Source: Brooklawnia cerclae (GTDB lineage Bacteria > Actinomycetota > Actinomycetes > Propionibacteriales > Propionibacteriaceae). From it: a stretch of 64,000 nucleotides of DNA. The notes under the pieces were generated by a model that had not been told where the DNA came from, did not search any database, and saw only the letters and a list, made by a program, of their open reading frames with translations. Shown here one piece after another: positions 33,771 through 41,776 of this stretch (position 1 is the first letter of the stretch; each line of letters begins with the position of its first letter). Where the stretch lies: assembly GCF_011758645.1 (NCBI RefSeq), contig NZ_JAAMOZ010000002.1:1-64000 (forward strand). The letters are read 5' to 3'. The position numbers and the translations under genes were made by a program.

Positions 33771-34808
33771 ATGAAGTTGTCCAAGGTGATCCTGACCGGT
33801 GCCGTCGGTGTCGTGTCGTTGAGCATGGCCGCGTGTGGCGGCGGTTCGTCCAGCGGGGAGGCGAGCGGTGGCGGCGGTGAGCAGACCGTGTTCAAGCTCG
33901 CGTTCAACCAGACCGAGGAACACCCGCAGTACCACGCCGGTGAGGAACTGGGTAAGCGCCTCGAGGAGGCGACCGACGGCCGCTACAGCATCAAGGTCTA
34001 TCCGAACGAGCAGTTGGGCGGACAGTCCGACGTCATTCAGAACCTGGCCAACGGCACCGTCGAGCTGATGTGGGTGGGCGGCCCGGTGCTGGAGTCGTAC
34101 AACGAGGACTTCGTCGTCTACAACCTGCCCTACGTGTTCGACTCCTACGAGTCGCAGATGGCGATCCTGCAGGACGAGGAGCTCAACGACGATCTCTTCC
34201 ACTCGATCGAGGACAAGGGCATCACGGTGCTGGCCGGCGTTCACGCGGGCATCCGCAACATCTACAACAGCAAGCGGCCCGTCACCACGCCCGACGACAT
34301 GGCGGGGCTGAAGATCCGCGTCCAGCAGTCCGACTCGCAGGTGAAGATGATCGAGCTCATGGGCGGCGTCGCGTCCCCGATGAACCTCGGTGAGGTCTAC
34401 TCGGCGCTGCAGACCGGCGTGCTCGACGGCGCCGAGAACAACGAGCCGACCTACGACGCGATCAAGCACGACGAGGTCGCGAAGTACTACTCGTACACCA
34501 AGCACCTGATGATCCCCGACTACCTGCTGGTGAGCACCAAGGCACTGGAGGGCATGGACGAGGCCGACCGCGAGGCGTTCCTGGCGCTCATCCCCGAGAT
34601 CCAGGAACTGGCCAGCAGCGAGTTCCTCGACTACGCAGAGGAGTCGAAGCAGCATGCCGAGGAACTCGGTGCGCAGTTCAACGACGCCGGCGCGGCGGCC
34701 TTCAAGGAGAAGCTGACCCCGATGGTCGAGGAGTACATGAGCGCGAACGAGGCTCGCCAGACCATCTACGCGGCCATCAAGGAAGCCAACCAGGCCAATC
34801 CGGCGTAA
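33771..34808 (+). CDS. dctP: TRAP transporter substrate-binding lipoprotein DctP (copy 1)
   Basis: This 345-residue DctP-family protein has a lipoprotein signal ending in SLSMAAC with the lipidated cysteine at residue 22, then a Gly/Ser linker. The mature part has the TRAP pattern VFKLAFNQTEEHPQYHAGEELGKRLEEAT, IKVYPNEQLGGQ, and GLKIRVQQSD with the conserved arginine that grips the carboxylate of the ligand. GVLDGAENNEPTYDA completes it. It is very similar to the second copy about 4 kb downstream. No permease gene follows it directly. It is separated from the rest of the TRAP locus by a terminator and three unrelated genes, so it probably shares the DctQM permease with copy 2. Confidence 0.93.
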   Translation: MKLSKVILTGAVGVVSLSMAACGGGSSSGEASGGGGEQTVFKLAFNQTEEHPQYHAGEELGKRLEEATDGRYSIKVYPNEQLGGQSDVIQNLANGTVELMWVGGPVLESYNEDFVVYNLPYVFDSYESQMAILQDEELNDDLFHSIEDKGITVLAGVHAGIRNIYNSKRPVTTPDDMAGLKIRVQQSDSQVKMIELMGGVASPMNLGEVYSALQTGVLDGAENNEPTYDAIKHDEVAKYYSYTKHLMIPDYLLVSTKALEGMDEADREAFLALIPEIQELASSEFLDYAEESKQHAEELGAQFNDAGAAAFKEKLTPMVEEYMSANEARQTIYAAIKEANQANPA

Positions 34809-34822
34809 CGCCGAACCCACCC

Positions 34823-34866
34823 GGACGCCGGGCAGGCTGGTCGACGACCACGCCTGCCCGGCGTCC
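34823..34866. terminator. Bidirectional terminator between dctP1 and the convergent gene
   Basis: GGACGCCGGGCAGGC (34823-34837) pairs perfectly with 34852-34866, giving a 15-bp stem and 14-nt loop between two convergent stop codons. Confidence 0.8.
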
Positions 34867-34874
34867 GTCACGTC

Positions 34875-35297
34875 TCAGTCGCCGGTGGAGGCGATCGTGA
34901 CGCCGATGTCGTACTCGTCCGGGTCGATCGACACGGTGACGGTGCCGGCCTGCGCGTCCCAGACGGTCAGGTCACCCACCACGTACCCCTGCTGTCCCAG
35001 CTCCGAGGCCAGCGCCCCGCGCAGGTCGGAGGCCACCTCGGCCAGGAGCGCGTCGGGGTCGGGGCCGGTGGCAGACAGTGTCAGGCCCAGTTCGCTGACG
35101 GTTCCGTCGGCCGACGACCACCTCCACCGCTGGCCGCCGACGTCCAGGAGCCCGTGGGACGGCTCCGCCCCGGCGTCCGTGGAGGTCTCCCGCGCTCCCG
35201 CGCGGTCGAAGAGGTCGCCGCGCCTGGCCACGTCGGGCCAGCCGGTCGAGGCGAGCGCGCCGAGCAGTCGGCGCACGATGGCAACGGTCTCTTCCAT
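34875..35297 (-). CDS. Hypothetical protein, 140 aa
   Basis: I do not recognise this soluble, acidic 140-residue protein. It has an N-terminal helix (EETVAIVRRLLGALAST) and LDVGGQRWRWSS. Alternating beta-type sequence follows toward the end (TVTVSIDPDEYDIGVTIAST). No signal peptide, cysteine or known motif is visible. The ATG lies 16 bp downstream of the MFS transporter stop on the same strand, so the two are likely co-transcribed. The composition is normal for the genome, which supports a real gene. Confidence 0.65.
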   Translation of the reverse strand: MEETVAIVRRLLGALASTGWPDVARRGDLFDRAGARETSTDAGAEPSHGLLDVGGQRWRWSSADGTVSELGLTLSATGPDPDALLAEVASDLRGALASELGQQGYVVGDLTVWDAQAGTVTVSIDPDEYDIGVTIASTGD

Positions 35298-35313
35298 CCG
35301 GACAGCTTAGGGC

Positions 35314-36654
35314 TCAGAGACGATCGAGCGGTTCGTCGGGCAGCAGCACCGTGCCGCGGTCGAAGGCGGACGCGTCCCCCCTGCTCGACAGCCAGAAGGC
35401 GGTCGCGAAGCCCGCCATCAGCACCGTGAGCCAGACGAAGACGGCCACGGGCCGGCCCGAGTCGGGTAGCACGAGAGCGGCCAGGCAAGCGCCGACGACG
35501 ACGCCGAGGTTGTTGAGGATGTCGTAGATCACCATGACCCGGCCACGAGCCCAGTCGGGCACATGTGCCTGGACGACGGTGTCGGAACACACCTTGACGG
35601 TCTGCGCGCCCAGGCCTGTGACCAGCCCGATCACGACGAGCGCGACGTGCCCGAGGTGCCAGATGGGAAGCGCGGCGACGACCGTGCCCGCCACGAACGC
35701 CCAGCCGGTGGTCGCCCGCACCCCGATCCGGGCGCTGAGGGGGGTCGCGACGAGGCCGGAGACCGCGAAGCCCACCCCGCTGGCCAGGAACCAGACACCT
35801 ATCCCGACCATGGCGCCCGCCGAGTCGTCGGGCGAGTGGAAGACGTGCCGGTAGACGATGACCGCTGTGGTCATCAAGATCCCGTAGCCGATCTTGACGC
35901 CGTGGACGGCGAGTATCCCGATGAACGCCGGACGATGGTGGGTCAACTCCCGCATCGCCACCGAGAAGCCGCTGAGCGCTTGGCCCCACGACGTGTGGTA
36001 GGCGTCCCGGTCGGGGCCGAGCGACATGCGGGCAAAGCGCGTGGTCAGCGACACCGCGCAGACGAACATGATCCCGGCCAGCAGGAAGACCAGACCGTCG
36101 GCCTGCCAGCTCTCGAACACCCGGCCGCTGCCGAGCCTGATCGCAGCGGCCGCGAGGCCCCCGAAGATGGCGGCCGAGGGGCCGATCATCGGCATGACGG
36201 AGGCCGCCTCGAGGTACTCGTCCGAGTCGACCGTATAGGGCATGCCCGCGCCGAGGGCGGCGAGCTGGAGCCTGTTGAGGCTGAGCGTCACGAGCAGCAG
36301 GACGTAGAGCCACGCCTGCCAGCCACCGGCGACGCGGTCGGTTCCCACGAGGAACGCCATGACGAGGGTCAGGCCCGCGCGGGCGATGTCGCACACGATG
36401 GTGATCCGCTGCCTTGGGAAACGATCGAGTATCGGGCTGACGAAGGGCCCGACGACGCTGAACGGGAGCATCACCAGTGCGACCACCCCGGCGATCGCGG
36501 CCGCGTTCGGCTGGGACTGCGGGCTGAACACGATGTAGGTGGCCATGCCCACCTGCACGACGCCGTCGCCGCCCTGCGACAGCAGGCGGACGATCACGAG
36601 TCGTCTGAACGCGGGATGCCGCGTCAACCTCATGAGCCTGCCCACCGCGTTCAT
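35314..36654 (-). CDS. Major facilitator superfamily transporter
   Basis: This 446-residue protein has about 12 transmembrane helices and MFS-type loops: FVSPILDRFPRQRI after helix 2 (motif A-like) and ATPLSARIGVRATTG in the second half. It looks like the DHA/efflux-type MFS proteins, but the substrate cannot be inferred. The ATG at 36654 is preferred to a TTG three codons earlier. TAGCAT lies about 8 nt upstream of the ATG with no Shine-Dalgarno sequence, so the message may be leaderless. It is divergent from the next hypothetical gene. Confidence 0.85.
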   Translation of the reverse strand: MNAVGRLMRLTRHPAFRRLVIVRLLSQGGDGVVQVGMATYIVFSPQSQPNAAAIAGVVALVMLPFSVVGPFVSPILDRFPRQRITIVCDIARAGLTLVMAFLVGTDRVAGGWQAWLYVLLLVTLSLNRLQLAALGAGMPYTVDSDEYLEAASVMPMIGPSAAIFGGLAAAAIRLGSGRVFESWQADGLVFLLAGIMFVCAVSLTTRFARMSLGPDRDAYHTSWGQALSGFSVAMRELTHHRPAFIGILAVHGVKIGYGILMTTAVIVYRHVFHSPDDSAGAMVGIGVWFLASGVGFAVSGLVATPLSARIGVRATTGWAFVAGTVVAALPIWHLGHVALVVIGLVTGLGAQTVKVCSDTVVQAHVPDWARGRVMVIYDILNNLGVVVGACLAALVLPDSGRPVAVFVWLTVLMAGFATAFWLSSRGDASAFDRGTVLLPDEPLDRL

Positions 36655-36756
36655 GGAGCCCAATGCTATGACCCGGCGTCGTAACCGCTGTCATTACCGG
36701 CGACGGGCGGTCCGCGTCGTCTACGCTTGGTAGCGACCCGACGAAGGGTGCCCACC

Positions 36757-37218
36757 GTGAGTCCCGAGGACGTGACTACGAAACGCCGGCGACGGCCGTC
36801 GCGCCGCGCCGACGCCAAGCGCTGCGCAGCGCTCGCCCGTGCACGGACGGAGATCGATGCCACGGAGGCCCAGCACCTCATCGAGCAGTTCATAGCGGAG
36901 GCCATCCACCGCGGCATCCTCCCCGAGCCGCTACGAGCGCAGCTCTCCGACGGGGGCACCGCCCGCACGGACAAGAAGGGGTGGTACATCAAGGTGAACG
37001 AGACGGTCGGCATCGGCGAGGACGGCGGCTATTACGTCCTGAGCCTTCCCGGCGGTCTCAAGGAGCGGCTCTCGGGGATACGGCTCGAACCGTCCCAGCC
37101 GTGTCTGCGGGTGGCTCAGGTGGAACAGGACGGTGAGGCCGGCGATCTCGCGGACTTCCTCACCAAGCGGCTACGGGCGACGCATCCGGAGGGATCACCG
37201 TCGTCCCGGACGTCGTGA
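36757..37218 (+). CDS. Hypothetical basic protein, ~153 aa
   Basis: I do not recognise this protein. The N terminus is strongly basic (TKRRRRPSRRADAKR). Helices follow (ATEAQHLIEQFIAEAIHRGILPEPL), then a beta-rich part with WYIKVNETVGIGEDGGYYVLSLPGGLKERLSG and VAQVEQDGEAGDLADFLTKRL. It may be a small nucleic-acid-associated or regulatory protein, but this rests only on charge. GTG 36757 follows GAAGG by 9 nt. GTG 36748 and TTG 36727 are in-frame alternatives. It lies between the two dctP genes and is transcribed in the same direction. Confidence 0.5.
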   Translation: MSPEDVTTKRRRRPSRRADAKRCAALARARTEIDATEAQHLIEQFIAEAIHRGILPEPLRAQLSDGGTARTDKKGWYIKVNETVGIGEDGGYYVLSLPGGLKERLSGIRLEPSQPCLRVAQVEQDGEAGDLADFLTKRLRATHPEGSPSSRTS

Positions 37219-37515
37219 GCGAGCCTCACCAGTGTGAAAAGACACCGGTTTGAAATGGCACCAGGGGGCTGCTGGTCACCCCCAACAACCCCCTGGGCTT
37301 TGCCTATAGGGTACACACCCTGAGCGTTCCCTGGGAATCGCTTGCCCAAGGTTGCCACGCCGTTATCAATCCGTTATCCTCGCTGCCGCGTCCAGGTCTG
37401 TAGCCCACGCTGGCGGGGCGGGGTGGGAGTGCGCCCGATCCGGAAGCGGGATGGGCTCCATTCGCTGGCCAGATAACGAATACGTCACCGTTGTTGCCTA
37501 GTTGCCATTCGTGTC

Positions 37516-37545
37516 TTGACCAGCATATCGGTGCATTTCTAAGAT
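37516..37545 (+). promoter_or_regulatory. Predicted promoter of dctP2-dctQ-dctM
   Basis: TTGACC (37516-37521) and TAAGAT (37540-37545) have an 18-nt spacer. A GTTGCC repeat pair lies immediately upstream, as at dctP1. Confidence 0.7.
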
Positions 37546-37669
37546 CCACACATCAAACGGAACAGCGTTCCATTTGACGCACACATGTCGAGATAAAGAG
37601 GTCCCGGCGGGCGCATCGCGTGCGCCAACCTGCCTGACCGGCAGGCGTCCGCCCGTTCCGCAAGGTTGC

Positions 37670-37684
37670 GTACCAAGGAGGTAC
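37670..37684 (+). promoter_or_regulatory. Small hairpin holding the dctP2 Shine-Dalgarno sequence
   Basis: GTACC-AAGGA-GGTAC repeats the arrangement at dctP1 with a loop one base shorter. The stem arms are identical in both copies. Confidence 0.5.
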
Positions 37685-37690
37685 AACCAC

Positions 37691-38734
37691 ATGAAGTTGT
37701 CCAAGGTGATCCTGGCCGGCACTGTCGGCCTCGTGTCGCTGAGCATGGCCGCCTGTGGCGGCGGCTCGTCCAGCGGCGATTCCAGCGGCGGTGGCCAGCA
37801 GACCGTGTTCAAGCTCGCGTTCAACCAGACCGAGGAGCACCCGCAGTACCTGGCGGCCGTCGAGCTCGGCAAGAAGCTGGAAGAGGCCACCGACGGCCGC
37901 TACAGCATCAAGGTCTACCCGAACGAGCAGCTCGGGACCCAGACCGACGTCGTCCAGAACCTGTCCAACGGCACCGTCGAGATGATGTACATCGGCGGCC
38001 CGGTCATGGAGGGCTTCAACAAGGACTTCATCGTCTACAACCTGCCCTACGTCTTCGACTCGATCGAGGCCCAGCAGGAGGTCTTCCGTGACCAGGAGCT
38101 GAACGACGAGCTCTTCCACTCGCTGGAGGCCAGCAAGAACATCACCGTTCTCGCCGCGCTCCACGCCGGTGTGCGCAACGTCTACAGCAGCAAGGGCCCG
38201 GTCCGCGAGCCGTCCGATCTGTCCGGTCAGAAGATCCGCGTCCAGCAGTCGGACTCCCAGGTCAAGATGATCGAGCTCATGGGCGCCGTCGCCTCCCCGA
38301 TGGGCCAGGGCGATGTGTACTCCGCGCTGCAGACCGGCGTCCTCGACGGTGCCGAGAACAACGAGACCGTGTACGACTCCCTCAAGCACGACGAGATCGC
38401 GAAGTACTACTCGTACACCAAGCACCTGATGATCCCGGACTACCTGCTCATCAGCTCCAAGGCCCTCGAGGGCATGGACGACGCGGACCGTGAGGCCTTC
38501 CTCGCCCTGATCCCCGACACCCAGGACATGGCCGACACCGGCTTCCTCGACTTCGTCGAGGAGTCGAAGGCCAACGCCGAGTCGCTCGGCGCCGAGTTCG
38601 TCGAGGACGTCGACACCGCGGCGTTCAAGGAGCTCGTCCAGCCGCTCGTGGACGAGTCGGTCAACGAGAACGACGCCCGCAAGGCCCTGTACGCCGCCAT
38701 CCAAGAGGCGAACGCGGCCCATCCGGCCTCCTAG
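37691..38734 (+). CDS. dctP: TRAP transporter substrate-binding lipoprotein DctP (copy 2)
   Basis: This 347-residue paralogue of the protein at 33771 has the same lipobox (SLSMAAC, Cys22), the same FKLAFNQTEEHPQY opening and the same GQKIRVQQSDSQVKMIELMG ligand-binding arginine region. Differences cluster in surface segments (MMYIGGPVMEGFNKDF, FRDQELNDELFHSLEAS), so the two may bind related sugar acids with different preference. Unlike copy 1 it is followed directly by dctQ and dctM. A strong stem-loop lies between, which probably favours binding-protein synthesis over permease. Confidence 0.95.
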   Translation: MKLSKVILAGTVGLVSLSMAACGGGSSSGDSSGGGQQTVFKLAFNQTEEHPQYLAAVELGKKLEEATDGRYSIKVYPNEQLGTQTDVVQNLSNGTVEMMYIGGPVMEGFNKDFIVYNLPYVFDSIEAQQEVFRDQELNDELFHSLEASKNITVLAALHAGVRNVYSSKGPVREPSDLSGQKIRVQQSDSQVKMIELMGAVASPMGQGDVYSALQTGVLDGAENNETVYDSLKHDEIAKYYSYTKHLMIPDYLLISSKALEGMDDADREAFLALIPDTQDMADTGFLDFVEESKANAESLGAEFVEDVDTAAFKELVQPLVDESVNENDARKALYAAIQEANAAHPAS

Positions 38735-38744
38735 TGAACCCAGC

Positions 38745-38780
38745 CTCCGGCTCCCGGGCACGTAGTGACGGGAGCCGGAG
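38745..38780 (+). terminator. Intercistronic stem-loop between dctP2 and dctQ
   Basis: CTCCGGCTCCCG (38745-38756) pairs with 38769-38780, a perfect 12-bp stem with a 12-nt loop. No U-tract follows. It probably acts as partial terminator or mRNA stabiliser, like the stem-loop at 3472-3512 after the other binding-protein gene. Confidence 0.65.
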
Positions 38781-38840
38781 CTGCGCTGTCATCCCCGCAG
38801 CCCGACCGAATCGTCCGAGAGAACCGAGGCTCATCTACCC

Positions 38841-39371
38841 ATGAATGCCCTAGCAAAGTTCCGCGGGGTCCTGGACTTCATCCTCCGCTGGTTCTGCATC
38901 ATCCTGTTCGCCCTGCTCGTCCTCCTGGTCGTGTTCCAGGTCGCCGTCCGCTTCGCCGGCGGTGGCAACGCCTGGACCGAGGCCATGGCCCGAATCGTCT
39001 TCATCTGGCAGGGCATCATCGGAGCCGCCTACGTCATCGGCGAGAACGATGACGTCGCGATCGACTTCCTGGTCCGCAAGTTCCCCGCGTTCGTGGTGAA
39101 GACCTTCGAGATCATCGCCCACAGCATCGTCGCCTTCTTCGCCATCTGGGTCATGATCTGGGGCGGCATGGAACTGGCAGGTTCCGCGTTCGACCAGACG
39201 GTCGAGCTGCTGCCCTTCTCCCAGGGCCAGCTCTACCTGGTCCTGCCGATCAGCGGCGCCCTCATCTGCATCTACTGCCTCCTCCACATCATCCGGACCG
39301 TCGTGACGCCGGTGACGGTGCACAACGAGGAAGACATCGACATCGCGAACATGCTGGAAGAGGGCATCTGA
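38841..39371 (+). CDS. dctQ: TRAP transporter small permease DctQ
   Basis: This 176-residue membrane protein has four transmembrane helices and the DctQ signature around NAWTEAMARIVFIWQGIIGAAYVIGENDDVAIDFLVRKFP, which is conserved in the family. It forms the small subunit that pairs with DctM. The acidic tail (HNEEDIDIANMLEEGI) is cytoplasmic. The start codon of dctM is 2 bp after its stop. Confidence 0.94.
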   Translation: MNALAKFRGVLDFILRWFCIILFALLVLLVVFQVAVRFAGGGNAWTEAMARIVFIWQGIIGAAYVIGENDDVAIDFLVRKFPAFVVKTFEIIAHSIVAFFAIWVMIWGGMELAGSAFDQTVELLPFSQGQLYLVLPISGALICIYCLLHIIRTVVTPVTVHNEEDIDIANMLEEGI

Positions 39372-39373
39372 TC

Positions 39374-40687
39374 ATGAACGAAGCAGGACTGGTTGCCCTC
39401 ATCCTCGTGGTGGGGATGTTCGGCCTCATGGCCATCGGGGTCTCGGTCTCCGTGTCCATCGGCCTTCCGTCGGCCATCTGCCTGGTCATCCTCATGGGTC
39501 ACGACTCGGGCATCTTCACCTCGGCACAGAAGATCTACAACGGCATCGACTCCTTCGCCTTGCTGGCGATCCCACTGTTCGTCCTGGCCGGCGCGATCAT
39601 GAACTCCGGCGGCATCGCGAGCAGACTGATCGGTCTGGCCAAGGCGCTCACGGGCCCGCTGCCCGCCTCGCTCGCGCACACGAACATCATCGCCAACGCG
39701 CTGTTCGGCGCGATCTCCGGCTCGGCCCTCGCGGGCGCCTCGGCGGTCGGCGCGATAATGAGCCCCGAGATGGAGAAGGACGGCTACGACATGCGCTTCG
39801 GCGCCGCCGTAAACATCGCCTCCGCCCCCTCGGGCATGCTGATCCCGCCGTCCAACACGACGATCGTCTACGCCCTGGTGTCGCAGGCCTCGGTCGGCGC
39901 GCTGTTCATGGCCGGTTACCTGCCCGGCATCCTGTGGGCAGTGACCTGCATGGTCATCGTCGCCTTCTACGCCCGCAAGCACCCCGAACTCAAGGGCAAG
40001 GGCTTCCCCCCGATCAAGGAGGGGCTGCTCGCCTTCTGGCGTGCGCTGCCCAGCCTGGGGCTCATCATCGTCGTCATCGGCGGCATCATCGGCGGCGTGT
40101 TCACCCCCACCGAGGGTGCGGCTGTGGCCGTCGTCTACGCCCTGGTGCTGTCGTTCATCTACCGCACGATCTCGTTCAAGGACCTTCCGCGCATCCTGCT
40201 GAACGCCACGCGCACCTCGTCGGTAGTCATCTTCCTGATCGGCCTGTCCAGCATCATGTCGTACGCCATGACCTTCTCGGGCATCCCCGACCTGATCGGC
40301 GACTGGCTGACCTCGATCACCGACTCCCCGGTGGTGTTCCTGCTGATCATGATGGTGATCCTGCTGGTCATCGGCATCCCGCTGGACGCCACCCCGGCCG
40401 TGCTGATCTTTACCCCGATCTTCCTGCCGATCGCGACCCAGTACGGTATCCACCCCGTGCACCTCGGCATGATGATGGTGTTCAACATGTGCATCGCGGT
40501 CATCTCCCCGCCGTCGGCACCGGTACTGTTCGTGGGTGCCCGCGTGGCCGGTAAGAAGGTCGAGGATGTCATCGGACCGCTGATGCCGTTCTTCGGCGCG
40601 CTGATCGTCTCGCTGCTCATCGTCCAGTACGTGCCTGCGCTGTCACTGGCGTTGCCACGAGCTGCCGGACTTATCGTCGGCGGGTAG
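39374..40687 (+). CDS. dctM: TRAP transporter large permease DctM
   Basis: This 437-residue transport subunit has about 12 helices with the DctM landmarks: IPLFVLAGAIMNSGGIASRL, the first hairpin GAISGSALAGASAVGAIMSPEM, NIASAPSGMLIPPSNTTIVY, and GGVFTPTEGAAVAVVYALVLS. The second-half hairpin IPLDATPAVLIFTPIFLPIA is also present. It carries out sodium-coupled import of the substrate delivered by DctP. Length and motifs are normal. A ribosome site for the downstream dehydrogenase lies in the 24-bp gap behind it. Confidence 0.95.
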   Translation: MNEAGLVALILVVGMFGLMAIGVSVSVSIGLPSAICLVILMGHDSGIFTSAQKIYNGIDSFALLAIPLFVLAGAIMNSGGIASRLIGLAKALTGPLPASLAHTNIIANALFGAISGSALAGASAVGAIMSPEMEKDGYDMRFGAAVNIASAPSGMLIPPSNTTIVYALVSQASVGALFMAGYLPGILWAVTCMVIVAFYARKHPELKGKGFPPIKEGLLAFWRALPSLGLIIVVIGGIIGGVFTPTEGAAVAVVYALVLSFIYRTISFKDLPRILLNATRTSSVVIFLIGLSSIMSYAMTFSGIPDLIGDWLTSITDSPVVFLLIMMVILLVIGIPLDATPAVLIFTPIFLPIATQYGIHPVHLGMMMVFNMCIAVISPPSAPVLFVGARVAGKKVEDVIGPLMPFFGALIVSLLIVQYVPALSLALPRAAGLIVGG

Positions 40688-40711
40688 TCCGATCCGATTC
40701 GAAAAGGAGAA

Positions 40712-41740
40712 ATGAGCCTCATGAAGGCCGTTTACATCAAGGGCAAGGAAGACCTGGAGGTCACCGACCTCCCGGTTCCCGAGCCCGGCCCCGGTCAGGT
40801 ACGTCTCGCGGTGGAGTACGTGGGTATCTGCGGGTCCGACCTGCATTACTACTACCACGGCGCCAACGGCACCTTTGTCGTCCGCGAGCCCCTCATCCCC
40901 GGCCACGAGATGTCCGGCCACATCGACCTCGATCCGCAGGGCGAATGGGCGCCGGGCACTCCCGTCACCGTTCACCCGGCGACGTTCGGGCCCGACGTTC
41001 CCGGCATGGAGAACCTGCGCCACCTTCGTCCCGGCGGCTCGTACCTCGGCAGCGCCTCCACCTGGCCTCACACCCAGGGCGCCATGGCCGAGTACATGCT
41101 GGTCAACCGCGACATGGTCCGCGTGCTCCCGCAGGGCCTGTCCACCAAGGACGCGGCACTCGCCGAGCCCCTGGGGGTCGTCCTGCACGGGATCAACCTC
41201 GTCGGTGACCTGACCGGGTGCTCGGTGCTCGTCTCGGGCTCCGGGCCGATCGGCCTTCTGGCGGCGTTCGCCGCGAAGCAGCGTGGCGCCGCCAGCGTCA
41301 CCAGCTCCGACCTGTTGGACGGCCCGCTGGAGCGGGCCAAGCAGGTGGGGGCCGACGCGGTGATCAACCTGCGCAACGAGCCGCTCCCCGAGAACGCGTT
41401 CGACGTCGTCCTGGAGTGTTCGGGTTCGCCCATCGCCGCCGGTAGCGCTCTCAAGGCGGTCAAGCCGTCCGGGCGGGTCGGCCAGATCGGGATGCTCCCG
41501 GGGGATCCGTCGCAGATCGTCCTGGCGCCCCTGGGGCAGAAGGAGATCACCTGGATCGGTTCCTTCCGCTTCGACAACGAGATCGACGACGCCATCGCGT
41601 TGATCGCCGCCGTCCCGGAAGTGGCGAACGTGGTCACGCACTCGTTCCCGGCCGATGAGGCTCGCCAGGCCTTCGCCGTCGCCAAGGACTCCCAGGCGTC
41701 GGGCAAGGTGCTGGTGCAGCTGGGGACGCCGCAGGCGTAG
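40712..41740 (+). CDS. Zinc-type alcohol dehydrogenase, L-idonate 5-dehydrogenase-like, lacking the structural zinc cysteines
   Basis: This ~342-residue medium-chain dehydrogenase has the catalytic-zinc residues (GICGSDLHYYYHGANG and PGHEMSGHI) and a Rossmann motif (VSGSGPIGLLAAFAAKQ). The GICGSDLHYYYHG segment is typical of L-idonate and sorbitol dehydrogenases. It differs from them in the loop that normally carries four structural-zinc cysteines: HPATFGPDVPGMENLRHL has none. It follows the TRAP permease and precedes an IclR regulator and an SDR, as in idonate/5-ketogluconate pathways, so oxidation of a sugar acid is likely. The ATG at 40712 has a tight ribosome site; the ATG at 40721 is the alternative. 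Confidence 0.85.
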   Translation: MSLMKAVYIKGKEDLEVTDLPVPEPGPGQVRLAVEYVGICGSDLHYYYHGANGTFVVREPLIPGHEMSGHIDLDPQGEWAPGTPVTVHPATFGPDVPGMENLRHLRPGGSYLGSASTWPHTQGAMAEYMLVNRDMVRVLPQGLSTKDAALAEPLGVVLHGINLVGDLTGCSVLVSGSGPIGLLAAFAAKQRGAASVTSSDLLDGPLERAKQVGADAVINLRNEPLPENAFDVVLECSGSPIAAGSALKAVKPSGRVGQIGMLPGDPSQIVLAPLGQKEITWIGSFRFDNEIDDAIALIAAVPEVANVVTHSFPADEARQAFAVAKDSQASGKVLVQLGTPQA

Positions 41741-41776
41741 CAGGCGCGTCCTGCACGTATTCTTCGGCAGCCCCTC

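Larger units (their letters stand above)
37219..37690. other. Long intergenic region upstream of dctP2
   Basis: This 472-bp region contains no gene I can support. A long-looped inverted repeat (CCAGGGGG 37261-37268 with CCCCCTGG 37289-37296) could end the upstream transcript. TTCCC-T-GGGAA lies at 37327-37337. GTTGCCACGCCGTT at 37351 resembles 33571. A GTTGCC pair sits at 37493 and 37501, and the dctP2 promoter at 37516. The base composition is more AT-rich from 37340 to 37380 and near 37480. Much of the second half resembles the dctP1 upstream region, which suggests that the gene was duplicated with its control sequences. Confidence 0.6.
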
